From Acidobacteriota bacterium (GTDB taxonomy: Bacteria; Acidobacteriota; Thermoanaerobaculia; Multivoradales; JAHEKO01), in assembly GCA_030610025.1 (NCBI GenBank), contig JAUWSP010000056.1, positions 1-9,911 of the forward strand: a DNA stretch of 9,911 nt. The letters are read 5' to 3'. Shown here piece by piece: positions 1-6,762 of this stretch (the first letter of the stretch is position 1; each line of letters opens with the position of its first letter). A program made the position numbers and the translations under genes. The notes beneath the pieces were generated by a model, which did no database searches, was not told where the DNA came from, and was given only the letters and a program-made list of their open reading frames with translations.

Positions 1-285
1 GGTAGACCGATCAACCGGCGGGTGGCCATGACCGGAGAGATCACATTGCGCGGGGACATCCTGCCCATTGGTGGACTCAAGGAGAAGGTGCTGGCTGCCA
101 AGGCGGCGGGGGTCAAACGGATGGTGCTGCCCCGACTCAACGAGAGGGATCTCCACGAGGTCCCACCGGAGCTTCGCAAGGGCCTCACTTTTCACTTCGC
201 GGAGGACATGCGCGAGGTGTTGGATATCGCCCTTCTCAAGCGGCCGAGAGCTCGACGCAAGGCGATCAGCAGCACTTCAACGTAG
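1..285 (+). CDS. lon: Lon protease, C-terminal fragment (5' end outside window)
   Basis: The last 94 residues of ATP-dependent protease Lon, the cytoplasmic AAA+ serine protease that degrades misfolded and regulatory proteins. The frame is open from base 1. It begins GRPINRRVAMTGEITLRG, the conserved strand just after the catalytic-serine region, and continues through LPIGGLKEK, whose first lysine (codon 79-81) is the Lys of the Ser-Lys catalytic dyad. The serine lies upstream of the window. The remainder, with the family's KRMVLPRLNERDL segment and an EVLDIAL helix, ends in a short basic tail (KRPRARRK) before TAG, so the C-terminus looks complete. An internal GTG at 22 is not the gene start because homology runs through it. 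thiL follows 13 bases later with no terminator between, suggesting read-through transcription. The family assignment is very secure. Confidence 0.96.
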   Translation, partial: GRPINRRVAMTGEITLRGDILPIGGLKEKVLAAKAAGVKRMVLPRLNERDLHEVPPELRKGLTFHFAEDMREVLDIALLKRPRARRKAISSTST

Positions 286-298
286 TACCCGGTCGGCA

Positions 299-1294
299 AT
301 GAGCTCGAGCCAAGAAGACCGCCTCCTGCAGTGGCTCCGAGGGGAGCTGCGCAAAGATGGTAGCGACCGCATCGGCGACGATGCCGCGCTGCTACCGAAA
401 GCCGAGACTGCGATCACCGTCGACCATCAAATTGCGGGAGTTCATTTCCCGACCGGTCTCGACCCGAGAGTCGTGGCGAGGCGCCTCCTCGCTGTTAACC
501 TCTCCGATCTGGCCGCCATGGGTGCCGTCCCACGCTATGCGTTCCTTGCTCTGAGCTCTCCTCCCGACCAGAACGTCAAGAGCTTCCTCCAGGCCCTGTT
601 GAAAGCCTGTAGGCAAGCAGACGTCGAATTGGCCGGCGGAGATCTTGCCCGCAGCCCTGTTCTGTCGGCGACGCTGACGCTGGTGGGTGGGAAGCCCCCC
701 AGAGGCAGGTGGGTGCTGCGTAGCAACGGTCAGCCAGGAGATCGCCTCTGGCTGGGTGGCCCCGTGGGCCAATCTGCCCTCGGCCGCCACCTGCTTGCAA
801 CCGGTGCCGAGTTTCAGAAATCTCGCATTCAACTACCTCCCGACCTGGCCTCCGACCGTTGCCTGGCTACCGCAGCCAGGCAGGCGATCCGTCGCCATCT
901 GTTTCCGCATCCCCAGATCGACCTGGGCCTCTGGCTGGGCCGCCGCCGTAGAGCCGCAGCCATCGACATCTCCGATGGACTGTCGTTGGACCTCCATCGT
1001 CTGTGCCGGGAGAGCGGTGTCGGCGCCCGACTCGACGTCGAAAAGCTCCCCACTTCGAGATCTTTCCTGGACCTGTGCAACCAGCTCCATTTGAAGCCGC
1101 TGGATTTGATGCTGTCGGGAGGTGAGGACTACTGCCTGCTTTTTTCCCTGCCCGCCTCGATCCGTCCTCCGGACAGCTACGGCTGTTCCCGCATCGGAGA
1201 GCTGACCCGAGACCGGTCCATCCGACAGATCGAGGGTGGACGGGAAGGCCTACTGGAGGCTCGGGGCTGGGACCATCTGGAGGCGAGGAGCTAG
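299..1294 (+). CDS. thiL: Thiamine-monophosphate kinase
   Basis: 331-residue ThiL, which phosphorylates thiamine monophosphate with ATP to the cofactor thiamine diphosphate, in the cytosol. Visible motifs in order: IGDDAALL (25-32) and the aspartate of TVDHQIAGVHF (40-50), which form the Mg/ATP site; the NLSDLAAMGAVPRYAFLAL helix (67-85); GGDLARS (113-119); ISDGLSLDL (224-232); and LSGGEDY (272-278). Length is normal for the family (about 310-350). The frame stays open upstream to base 68, but that stretch overlies the end of lon in another frame, so the ATG at 299 where ThiL similarity begins is preferred. No strong Shine-Dalgarno is visible, and translation may rely on coupling to lon 13 bases upstream. 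Two usually conserved spots differ: GGDL where GGDT is common, and IAGVHF where a glutamate usually precedes GVHF. No other thiamine gene is nearby. Confidence 0.93.
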   Translation: MSSSQEDRLLQWLRGELRKDGSDRIGDDAALLPKAETAITVDHQIAGVHFPTGLDPRVVARRLLAVNLSDLAAMGAVPRYAFLALSSPPDQNVKSFLQALLKACRQADVELAGGDLARSPVLSATLTLVGGKPPRGRWVLRSNGQPGDRLWLGGPVGQSALGRHLLATGAEFQKSRIQLPPDLASDRCLATAARQAIRRHLFPHPQIDLGLWLGRRRRAAAIDISDGLSLDLHRLCRESGVGARLDVEKLPTSRSFLDLCNQLHLKPLDLMLSGGEDYCLLFSLPASIRPPDSYGCSRIGELTRDRSIRQIEGGREGLLEARGWDHLEARS

Positions 1295-1305
1295 GACCTC
1301 GCATC

Positions 1306-1785
1306 ATGAACAAGACCGAAATCTACCGAGAAGCCGAGTCTCGCATCGCCGAACTGGTCCGCGATCTCGAAGATCCGATCGCCGCGATGGCGAGCGCGGT
1401 CGCCGTTCTCCACGACCTTCTCCCAGCGGCCAGCTGGACCGGCTTCTACCGCGTCGTGGCTCCGGAGCTGCTGCGTGTAGGCCCCTACCAGGGCCCGGTA
1501 GGGTGTCTCGAGATCTCCTTCGATCGGGGCGTTTGCGGTGCCGCGGCCCGGCTCGAGCAGTCTCAGGTCGTCGACGACGTTGACAGCTTCGAGGGCCACA
1601 TCGCATGCGACGCGTCGGCTCGCTCCGAAGTCGTGGTGCCCGTGTTCGATTCGAAGGGAGCTCTGGTCGCGGTGCTCGATGTCGACTCCCATGACACGGC
1701 CGCCTTCGACGACATCGACCGGACGGAGCTCGAGAGAATTGTCCGGTTGCTTCGGCCCTGCTTCGACAGACCAAGCCAGGCCTGA
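1306..1785 (+). CDS. msrC: Free methionine-(R)-sulfoxide reductase (GAF-domain fRMsr)
   Basis: 159-residue single GAF-domain protein that reduces free methionine-R-sulfoxide, a cytosolic repair step after oxidative stress. The family signature is complete: WTGFY (44-48), VGPYQG (58-63), an ISFDRGVCGAA segment (70-80), then DVDSFEGHIACDA (91-103) and SEVVVPVF (107-114), ending with VLDVDS. The three redox cysteines are at 67, 77 and 101. Their spacing of 10 and 24 matches the E. coli enzyme (Cys84, 94, 118), so the protein is probably catalytically active and not merely a GAF sensor. The ATG at 1306 follows thiL by 11 bases, with AGGA at the thiL stop as a plausible ribosome site. It is the last gene of the lon-thiL-msrC run and converges on the sigma-54 activator gene 9 bases away. 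Confidence 0.92.
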   Translation: MNKTEIYREAESRIAELVRDLEDPIAAMASAVAVLHDLLPAASWTGFYRVVAPELLRVGPYQGPVGCLEISFDRGVCGAAARLEQSQVVDDVDSFEGHIACDASARSEVVVPVFDSKGALVAVLDVDSHDTAAFDDIDRTELERIVRLLRPCFDRPSQA

Positions 1786-1812
1786 GCCAACTTCCTAGAG
1801 GATGGCCAGGCT
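1774..1812. terminator. Imperfect inverted repeat in the convergent junction, possible bidirectional terminator
   Basis: AGCCAGGCC (1774-1782) and GGCCAGGCT (1804-1812) pair at 8 of 9 positions around a 21-base loop. The loop contains both stop codons of the converging genes (TGA 1783-1785; TAG 1795-1797 on the minus strand). There is no T-tract on either side, so if it stops transcription it is not a classical intrinsic terminator. The arms also lie in coding sequence of both genes, so the match could be chance. Confidence 0.25.
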
Positions 1813-2682
1813 GCGAACCAGATAGGAGAGGGCCTGGCGGCTGAGCCCGAGACTTCTCGCCGCTGCAGCGCGATTCCCACCGCTGGCTTTGAGGGCTTCT
1901 CGCACCAGCCCGCGGCGAAACTCCCGGACCTGTTCGTGATATCCAGTCCCGGCGCTGAATTCTGAATCCGGGAGCTCCAGATGCTCCGGGCGGATGACGT
2001 AGTCGTCTGCCAGGGCTTTGGCGACTTCCAAGGTGTTGCGCAGCTCTCTCACGTTGCCAGGCCACGAGTAGGAGCGCAGTTGCCGCCTGGCGTCGCTCGA
2101 CAGCTGATAGCCCTCGCGTACCAGAAAATGCTCCCCCAGAAGCAGCACATCCCTACCCCGTTCGCGCAGGGGCGGTAGAACGACGCTGCCGACTTTGAGG
2201 TGATAGAACAGATCGCGGCGAAACTCACCCTGGCTCACCATCTCGGGCAGGCTCTGGTGGGTGGCCGCGACGATTCGGACATCCACGTTTCGCGGCACGC
2301 TCTCGCCCAATCTACGGACCTCTTTCTCCTGAAGCACTCGCAGCAGCTTGCCCTGGGCTGGCAACGGCAAGTCCCCGATCTCATCCAGGAAGACAGTCCC
2401 ACCGCGGCTGGCTTCGAAGATCCCCGCTCGATCGCGATCCGCCCCCGTGAAGGATCCTCTGACGTGCCCGAAGAGATCCGACAGCAGCAGCCCTTCCGGC
2501 AGCGCCGCGCAGTTGACCGCCAGAAACGGCAGGTTGGCTCGGGGACTGAGTCGGTGGATCCGCCTGGCTGCCAGCTCTTTGCCCGTTCCGGTTTCGCCCA
2601 GAATGAGGATCGCCAGATCCGAAGGTGCCAGCAGCGCCAGGCGCTCGAGGGCCGACCTCAGACTCGGACTCTCACCCAGCAT
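1795..2682 (-). CDS. Sigma-54-dependent transcriptional activator without N-terminal sensory domain (PspF-like layout)
   Basis: 295-residue bacterial enhancer-binding protein: a sigma-54-interacting AAA+ domain followed by a Fis-type helix-turn-helix. Motifs: Walker A GETGTGKE (29-36), the sigma-54 contact loop GSFTGA (76-81, a variant of GAFTGA), Walker B GTVFLDEIGDL (95-105), sensor I VAATH (138-142), WPGNVREL before the helical lid, and a C-terminal HTH in GNRAAAARSLGLSRQALSY (about 269-287). The protein starts exactly where the AAA+ domain starts. An in-frame TGA (minus strand, 2692-2694) lies four codons upstream, and aroA ends 39 bases upstream, so no receiver, GAF or PAS domain can be attached. 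The first arginine of FRRDLFYHL (R155) is kept, but the second arginine-finger position is His161. Ribosome site is weak. It is last in the minus-strand block. Its target promoters are unknown. Confidence 0.9.
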   Translation of the reverse strand: MLGESPSLRSALERLALLAPSDLAILILGETGTGKELAARRIHRLSPRANLPFLAVNCAALPEGLLLSDLFGHVRGSFTGADRDRAGIFEASRGGTVFLDEIGDLPLPAQGKLLRVLQEKEVRRLGESVPRNVDVRIVAATHQSLPEMVSQGEFRRDLFYHLKVGSVVLPPLRERGRDVLLLGEHFLVREGYQLSSDARRQLRSYSWPGNVRELRNTLEVAKALADDYVIRPEHLELPDSEFSAGTGYHEQVREFRRGLVREALKASGGNRAAAARSLGLSRQALSYLVRSLAIL

Positions 2683-2721
2683 GTCTTCGAATCAGGGCAA
2701 CCCACGAAGCCGAGGAGCGGC

Positions 2722-4020
2722 TCATGCTCTGATCAGCCCTTCGAGGTCATGCCAGAAGGCGGGATAGGACTTGGCGACCACCTCGGGCTGTCTCACGACG
2801 ACTCCGGGACGGCGGAGCCCGCAAAGCGCCAGGCTCATGGCGATGCGGTGATCACCATAGGTTTCGACTCGCGTTTCTCCCGAGGGAGCCGGTCTCTCGG
2901 CCCAGGTTCCTCGCACCACCAGCCCATCGGGCAGCTCATCGAGATCCGCTCCCAGCTTTCCCAGCTCGGTGGACATCGCCGCCAGCCGGTCGCTCTCCTT
3001 GACTCTCAAATGCGGCACGCCGGCGACTGTCGTCGTACCCGCTGCAAAGGGTGCCAAGGCGGCGAGCGTCGGAACTTGATCCGGCATGTCCGCGAAATCG
3101 ACCTCCACCGAGCGCAGCGCCGCCGGACCGGTGACCTCCAGCACTTCCGAAATCCACTCCACACCCGCTCCCATGCGGGCCAGCACCTCCAAGAACCTCC
3201 GATCACCCTGCTTCGACTCGGACGTGACGCCCTCGATTCGCACTTTTCCGCCCGTCAAGGCGGCGGCGGCAGCGGGATAGGCAGCGGCGGAGAAATCGCC
3301 CTCCATCGTCCACGTTCCACCCTGAAGGGGACCCGGCAAGACTCGCCAGACATTGTCCCCGGGAGCTTCGACCCTGGCCTGGAAGCGACCGAGGGTGTCC
3401 AAAGTCAGATCGACGTAGGGTGCCGACGCCAGCGATCGAGCTCGCAGATCGACCGGTCGCTTCGCAGCCGTCGCAGCCATCAAAATGGCTGAAGCAAACT
3501 GGCTCGACAGCCGGGCGTCGATATCGACAACACCACCTTCCAGACTTCCTCCCGAGATCCTCAACGGAGCGAACCCATCCGTCTCCAGGTATTCAATGCG
3601 CGCCCCCAAACTGCGCAGGGCTTCCACCAGAGGGCCCAGGGGTCTTTGCCGAAGGCGGTCACTTCCATCCAGATGCCAGACTCCCGGAATGGCGGTCAAC
3701 GACGCTGTCAAGAAACGAAGCATGGTTCCGTTGTGGCCGCAAAACAGCTCGCCACTGGCTGGAATGTGGCCGGGTCGGATCTCCATGGCATCGTCGGCGA
3801 GCGCTACCTGACAGCCAACCTGATTCAGGGCCTTCGAGAACAGCTCTGTATCTTCCGATTGCAGGGGACCCACCAGCACCGTGGGCTGTCGCGCCAGGAG
3901 GGCGAGGTTGAGGAATCGCTGGGTCAGGCTCTTCGAAGGCGGAACCCTCACCGAACCTTCGATCGTGCCGCCGCTCGGAATCGGGCACTGACCCTTGCAG
4001 GAGGATAGTGAAGGCCTCAT
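2722..4020 (-). CDS. aroA: 3-phosphoshikimate 1-carboxyvinyltransferase (EPSP synthase)
   Basis: 432-residue EPSP synthase, step six of the shikimate pathway: phosphoenolpyruvate is joined to shikimate-3-phosphate, giving EPSP for chorismate and aromatic amino acids in the cytosol. Motifs: PSKSLTQR (28-35), phosphate/PEP loop CGHNGTMLRFL (94-104), GSDRLRQRPLGPL (119-131), SSQFASA (172-178), GDFSAAAYP (241-249), DMPDQVPT (311-318, with the catalytic Asp at 314), RVKESDRL (339-346), YGDHRIAMS (388-396) and KSYPAFW (417-423). Length is typical (about 430). The ATG at 4020 is supported by a purine-rich GGGGGGAGA stretch on the minus strand, its GGAG ending 6 bases before the start. In the PEP loop the residue aligned with E. 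coli Pro101 is Phe103, and the loop reads GHNGT where GNAGT is usual. lpxH lies 36 bases upstream and the activator gene 39 bases downstream on the same strand. Confidence 0.95.
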   Translation of the reverse strand: MRPSLSSCKGQCPIPSGGTIEGSVRVPPSKSLTQRFLNLALLARQPTVLVGPLQSEDTELFSKALNQVGCQVALADDAMEIRPGHIPASGELFCGHNGTMLRFLTASLTAIPGVWHLDGSDRLRQRPLGPLVEALRSLGARIEYLETDGFAPLRISGGSLEGGVVDIDARLSSQFASAILMAATAAKRPVDLRARSLASAPYVDLTLDTLGRFQARVEAPGDNVWRVLPGPLQGGTWTMEGDFSAAAYPAAAAALTGGKVRIEGVTSESKQGDRRFLEVLARMGAGVEWISEVLEVTGPAALRSVEVDFADMPDQVPTLAALAPFAAGTTTVAGVPHLRVKESDRLAAMSTELGKLGADLDELPDGLVVRGTWAERPAPSGETRVETYGDHRIAMSLALCGLRRPGVVVRQPEVVAKSYPAFWHDLEGLIRA

Positions 4021-4056
4021 GAAAGTCTCCCCCCAGAGTGATGGATCGAGGTCGGG

Positions 4057-4758
4057 TTACGCCTCCGATGGCAGCCACTCGATTCGCCGGGTATCGAACC
4101 AGGCATCCAGCAGTCGCACCTCGCCGCCGTCGACGGCCCAGGTCTGGGCCTCGTGAAAGTGACCCAGCAGCAGGACATCGTGACCTTGGGCGAATCTTTG
4201 AACGGCATATCGGGAGATGACCTCTCGCGGAATCTCGCTCTTGTGTTTGAAGTTAGTCTTCGACAGCTGGCCTTCCGTTACGCGCACCAGCCTCTGGGCC
4301 AGTCCGGCAGGCAGATGAAGCATGAAGAACCGACTTGGGGCGCTCTTCGAAAGCCAGCGCCAGAACCGGTAGAGTTGGTCCTCTTCGTTCAACCCGTCGC
4401 CGTGGACTGCCAGGTAGGACCGTCCCCCAGCTTGGAAAGAAATTTCCTTGCAGACGGAGTTGAAGACCTTCGCATAGGGTCCTTCGGCGATGAAGAAGTC
4501 CCGATTGCCCTCGATGTAGTCGATTCTCCAACCCGCCCCCCGCAAATCGCTCAAGGCCGCCACAATCTGGCGGATCTCCGGTGTCTCGTAACTCGACTGG
4601 CCGACCCAGACATGGAAAAGATCTCCCATGAGGATCAGGTGGCTCGGTTCACCCCGCGCCAGGTCCTCGAGCTGCTCCACGAGGGGCGCCGCCGGTCCTC
4701 CGGGGCCACCGATGTGTGCGTCGGCGATGACGGCGATCGGAGGAATGGGTCGCTCCAC
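4057..4758 (-). CDS. lpxH: UDP-2,3-diacylglucosamine diphosphatase (lipid A synthesis)
   Basis: 233-residue calcineurin-like metallophosphoesterase matching LpxH, the peripheral inner-membrane enzyme that cleaves UDP-2,3-diacylglucosamine to lipid X and UMP. The metal-binding blocks are all present: ADAHIGG (12-18, the D-x-H site), GDLFHVWVG (45-53), EGNRDFFI (83-90, the GNRD site), HGDG (119-122) and GHFHEAQTW (199-207). The GDLF-WVG and GNRDFF details favour LpxH over generic phosphoesterases, and the length (about 230-240) fits. The start is GTG (4756-4758), with GGAG seven bases upstream. An in-frame TAG a few codons further up rules out a much longer form. It sits between mrp (26 bases) and aroA (36 bases). 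Its presence indicates that the host makes lipid A. A related phosphoesterase paralogue is possible but less likely. Confidence 0.88.
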   Translation of the reverse strand: MERPIPPIAVIADAHIGGPGGPAAPLVEQLEDLARGEPSHLILMGDLFHVWVGQSSYETPEIRQIVAALSDLRGAGWRIDYIEGNRDFFIAEGPYAKVFNSVCKEISFQAGGRSYLAVHGDGLNEEDQLYRFWRWLSKSAPSRFFMLHLPAGLAQRLVRVTEGQLSKTNFKHKSEIPREVISRYAVQRFAQGHDVLLLGHFHEAQTWAVDGGEVRLLDAWFDTRRIEWLPSEA

Positions 4759-4784
4759 CAGGGGGCTCCAGACGAATGCCTACT

Positions 4785-5861
4785 CTAGAAAATCGACAGT
4801 TCGTTGGCCTGTCGCTTGCTGGCCTCGGCCACGACTGCCTCGGCCACGGACTTGAACGAAGCCGCGTGGGGCCCCTCGGGGTCGGAGACGACGATCGGCT
4901 CGCCGGCGTCTCCACCTTCCACGATCGCCGGATCGAGGGGAATTCGACCCAGGAAAGCGCATCCCAGAATCTCAGCGGTGCGCTCTCCCCCACCCCGCTT
5001 GAAGATATCCGTCGCCTCGCCGCAATGAGGGCACAGAAAAGTGGACATGTTCTCGATAATTCCGACCACCGGCACATTGACCTTCTGGAACATCGCCAGG
5101 CCCTTGCGGGCATCGATCAGTGAGATGTCCTGGGGCGTGGTGACGATCACAGCGCCCGACAACGGCACCTTCTGACTGATGGTCAGCTGAGCGTCTCCGG
5201 TGCCCGGAGGCAGGTCGACAATCAAGTAGTCCAGCGGGCCCCACTCCACGTCGGACAGCAGCTGCTCGACGGCTCGCATCACCATCGGACCCCGCCAGAT
5301 CACCGGCGTGTCGTCGTCGAGGACGAAGCCCAGAGACATCAGCCTGACACCGAACTTCTCGAACGGAATCAGTCGCTCCCGCTCGACCAACGGCTGTTCG
5401 TGAATACCAAACATCATGGGCATCGATGGCCCGTAGATATCGGCGTCCAGGAGCCCTACCCTGTAGCCGGCCTGGGCCAGGGCGATGGAGAGATTGGCGG
5501 CAACCGTCGACTTGCCGACCCCACCCTTGCCGCTGGCAACGGCGACGACATGTTGCACCTCTGGGATCAGATTGGGATCCTGGGAGACCGCATCTTGCGC
5601 GGTAGAGTGTGGTGTCGCCGATTTGAGGCCTACCACCACCTCATCGGCAACCTCGGCCTTGCGCAGCGCCGACTCGACCTCGTCGCGGACCTGATCCGCC
5701 TGGTCCCGATGGTGCGTCGAGATTGCCAGATCCACCTCCAGCTTGCCTGCGGTGAGCGCGACCCGGTCGACAAACCCGAATGAGACGATGTCGCGGCTCA
5801 TCCCAGGGAAAGTGATGCCTTTCAAGATTTCCCATAGCTGATTCTCGATCTCCTTCGACAT
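4785..5861 (-). CDS. mrp: Mrp/ApbC-family iron-sulfur cluster carrier ATPase
   Basis: 358-residue P-loop scaffold that binds and delivers Fe-S clusters to cytosolic apoproteins. An N-terminal MIP18-like domain (about residues 4-78, with a DIVSFGFV segment) precedes the ParA/MinD-type ATPase. The deviant Walker A is SGKGGVGKS (110-118), followed by LLDADIYGPSMPMMFG (137-152), IWRGPMV (188-194), VDLPPGTGD (215-223), the family signature VGIIENMSTFLCPHCG (266-281) whose CxxC (Cys277, Cys280) bridges the cluster in the dimer, and GDAGEPIVVSDP near the C-terminus. All key residues are intact. The ATG at 5861 has a strong AGGAG five bases upstream. The 95-base gap to plsC is relatively AT-rich and may carry a promoter, so mrp-lpxH-aroA may be expressed independently of plsC. 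Confidence 0.95.
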   Translation of the reverse strand: MSKEIENQLWEILKGITFPGMSRDIVSFGFVDRVALTAGKLEVDLAISTHHRDQADQVRDEVESALRKAEVADEVVVGLKSATPHSTAQDAVSQDPNLIPEVQHVVAVASGKGGVGKSTVAANLSIALAQAGYRVGLLDADIYGPSMPMMFGIHEQPLVERERLIPFEKFGVRLMSLGFVLDDDTPVIWRGPMVMRAVEQLLSDVEWGPLDYLIVDLPPGTGDAQLTISQKVPLSGAVIVTTPQDISLIDARKGLAMFQKVNVPVVGIIENMSTFLCPHCGEATDIFKRGGGERTAEILGCAFLGRIPLDPAIVEGGDAGEPIVVSDPEGPHAASFKSVAEAVVAEASKRQANELSIF

Positions 5862-5881
5862 TTGAGCTCCTAGAAATGCAA

Positions 5882-5911
5882 AATATCCGAAGATTGAATG
5901 TAATGGTTGAA
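5882..5911 (-). promoter_or_regulatory. Weak sigma-70-like promoter candidate upstream of mrp
   Basis: On the minus strand TTCAAC (5906-5911) and GATATT (5882-5887) are separated by 18 bases in the AT-rich 95-base gap between plsC and mrp, about 20 bases before the mrp ATG. Matches to the consensus are 3/6 and 4/6, so this is only a plausible site. It is supported mainly by its place in the largest gap of the block and by the strong ribosome site that follows. Confidence 0.2.
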
Positions 5912-5956
5912 TCGCCAGCCAGGGCCCGACTCGATTCGTGATCGGACCCAGCCGGT

Positions 5957-6721
5957 TCAGGGCTCGAGGCCTGCCAGGATGGCGATCTCCTCACGAACCC
6001 GCTGCGTCAGATCCTGCTTTCCCCTCACGCCGAAATCCTCGACCCTCAGCGGCCGCCCGTAGCGCACGGTGATTCTACCTGGCCGCACAACATAGCTCCC
6101 CCGACGGCGGATCGCCATACTGCCGATCACACCCACCGGCACGATGGGCAAGCCGCTCTTGAGCGCCAGGAGAAACCCGCCGCGCTCGAAGGGTTGGAGC
6201 TCACCGTCCAGTGAGCGGGTCCCCTCGGGAAAGACCAGCGTCGAGCTGCCCTCCTTCAGACGGGAGACCGCCGAATTGAAGCTCTCCTTCGCCTTGCTCC
6301 GGTTCTTGCGATCAATACTGATGAATCCACCCGCCTTCATGGCCCACCCGAAGATCGGTATTCGGAACAGGCTCTGCTTGGCGAGCAGGCGAGTCTGGCC
6401 GGGTAGCGAAGTGATCAGAGCCGGAATGTCGAAGACGCTCTGGTGGTTCGACATGTAGATGCAGCACTGATCCGCGGACAAAGGCTCCACGTACTCCACA
6501 TCCAGACGAACCCCACTGAAGAGAAGGAGGCCATGACTCCAAAGGCGAGCCATCTGAAAGACCCAATTGCCCCGCGGTGGAATCCAGGCACCCAGTATGG
6601 AAAGAACACTGAACAACAGGCTTCCCCAGATCAGGTAGAGGTTCCCGGATACCGTGGCCAGAAGCGAAGTCAATCTCTTCCAGAGAGAAGGCTCGCGTCT
6701 CGATGTCTCGTTCTCGATCAT
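5957..6721 (-). CDS. plsC: 1-acyl-sn-glycerol-3-phosphate acyltransferase (PlsC family)
   Basis: 254-residue membrane acyltransferase that transfers an acyl chain to lysophosphatidic acid to give phosphatidic acid, the root of phospholipid synthesis at the inner membrane. A hydrophobic N-terminal segment (about 20-47, LYLIWGSLLFSVLSILGAW) anchors it. The catalytic HX4D is SNHQSVFD (91-98, His93 and Asp98). The glycerol-phosphate binding motif is VFPEGTRS (163-170), preceded by the GGFISIDR block (131-138) and followed by LPIVPVGVIGS. All four family blocks are present and length is normal. The ATG at 6721 has GGAG too close (one base away); AGG nine bases upstream is the likelier ribosome contact. 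The gene is divergent from the small membrane-protein gene at 6763, with 41 bases between starts. A paralogue acting on other lysophospholipids cannot be excluded. Confidence 0.92.
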   Translation of the reverse strand: MIENETSRREPSLWKRLTSLLATVSGNLYLIWGSLLFSVLSILGAWIPPRGNWVFQMARLWSHGLLLFSGVRLDVEYVEPLSADQCCIYMSNHQSVFDIPALITSLPGQTRLLAKQSLFRIPIFGWAMKAGGFISIDRKNRSKAKESFNSAVSRLKEGSSTLVFPEGTRSLDGELQPFERGGFLLALKSGLPIVPVGVIGSMAIRRRGSYVVRPGRITVRYGRPLRVEDFGVRGKQDLTQRVREEIAILAGLEP

Positions 6722-6744
6722 GCTCCAGGACCTGAGACTACCCT

Positions 6745-6753
6745 TGCTACAAT
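6745..6753 (+). promoter_or_regulatory. Extended -10 element (TGCTACAAT), probable leaderless promoter of the mla block
   Basis: TGC followed by TACAAT is a near-consensus extended -10 (5 of 6 in the hexamer plus the TG). It ends 9 bases before the ATG at 6763, so transcription would begin at about 6760. There is no recognisable -35 at 16-18 bases spacing and no Shine-Dalgarno before the ATG. Both facts agree with an extended -10 promoter making an almost leaderless mRNA. It lies in the 41-base gap between divergent genes. Confidence 0.5.
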
Positions 6754-6762
6754 CCGCTTCTG

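Noticed and set aside
68..298. Possible N-terminal extension of ThiL into lon
   Set aside because: Residues before the ATG at 299 are a frame-shifted reading of the conserved lon C-terminus and do not resemble ThiL.
392..832. Several minus-strand frames of 60-150 codons across thiL and msrC
   Set aside because: They have no recognisable domain, no ribosome site, and lie opposite well-supported conserved genes.
2200..3492. A 430-codon open frame on the plus strand opposite aroA and the activator gene
   Set aside because: It is antisense to two secure genes, shows no family motif and has the low-complexity Gln/Arg-rich composition typical of shadow frames in high-GC DNA.
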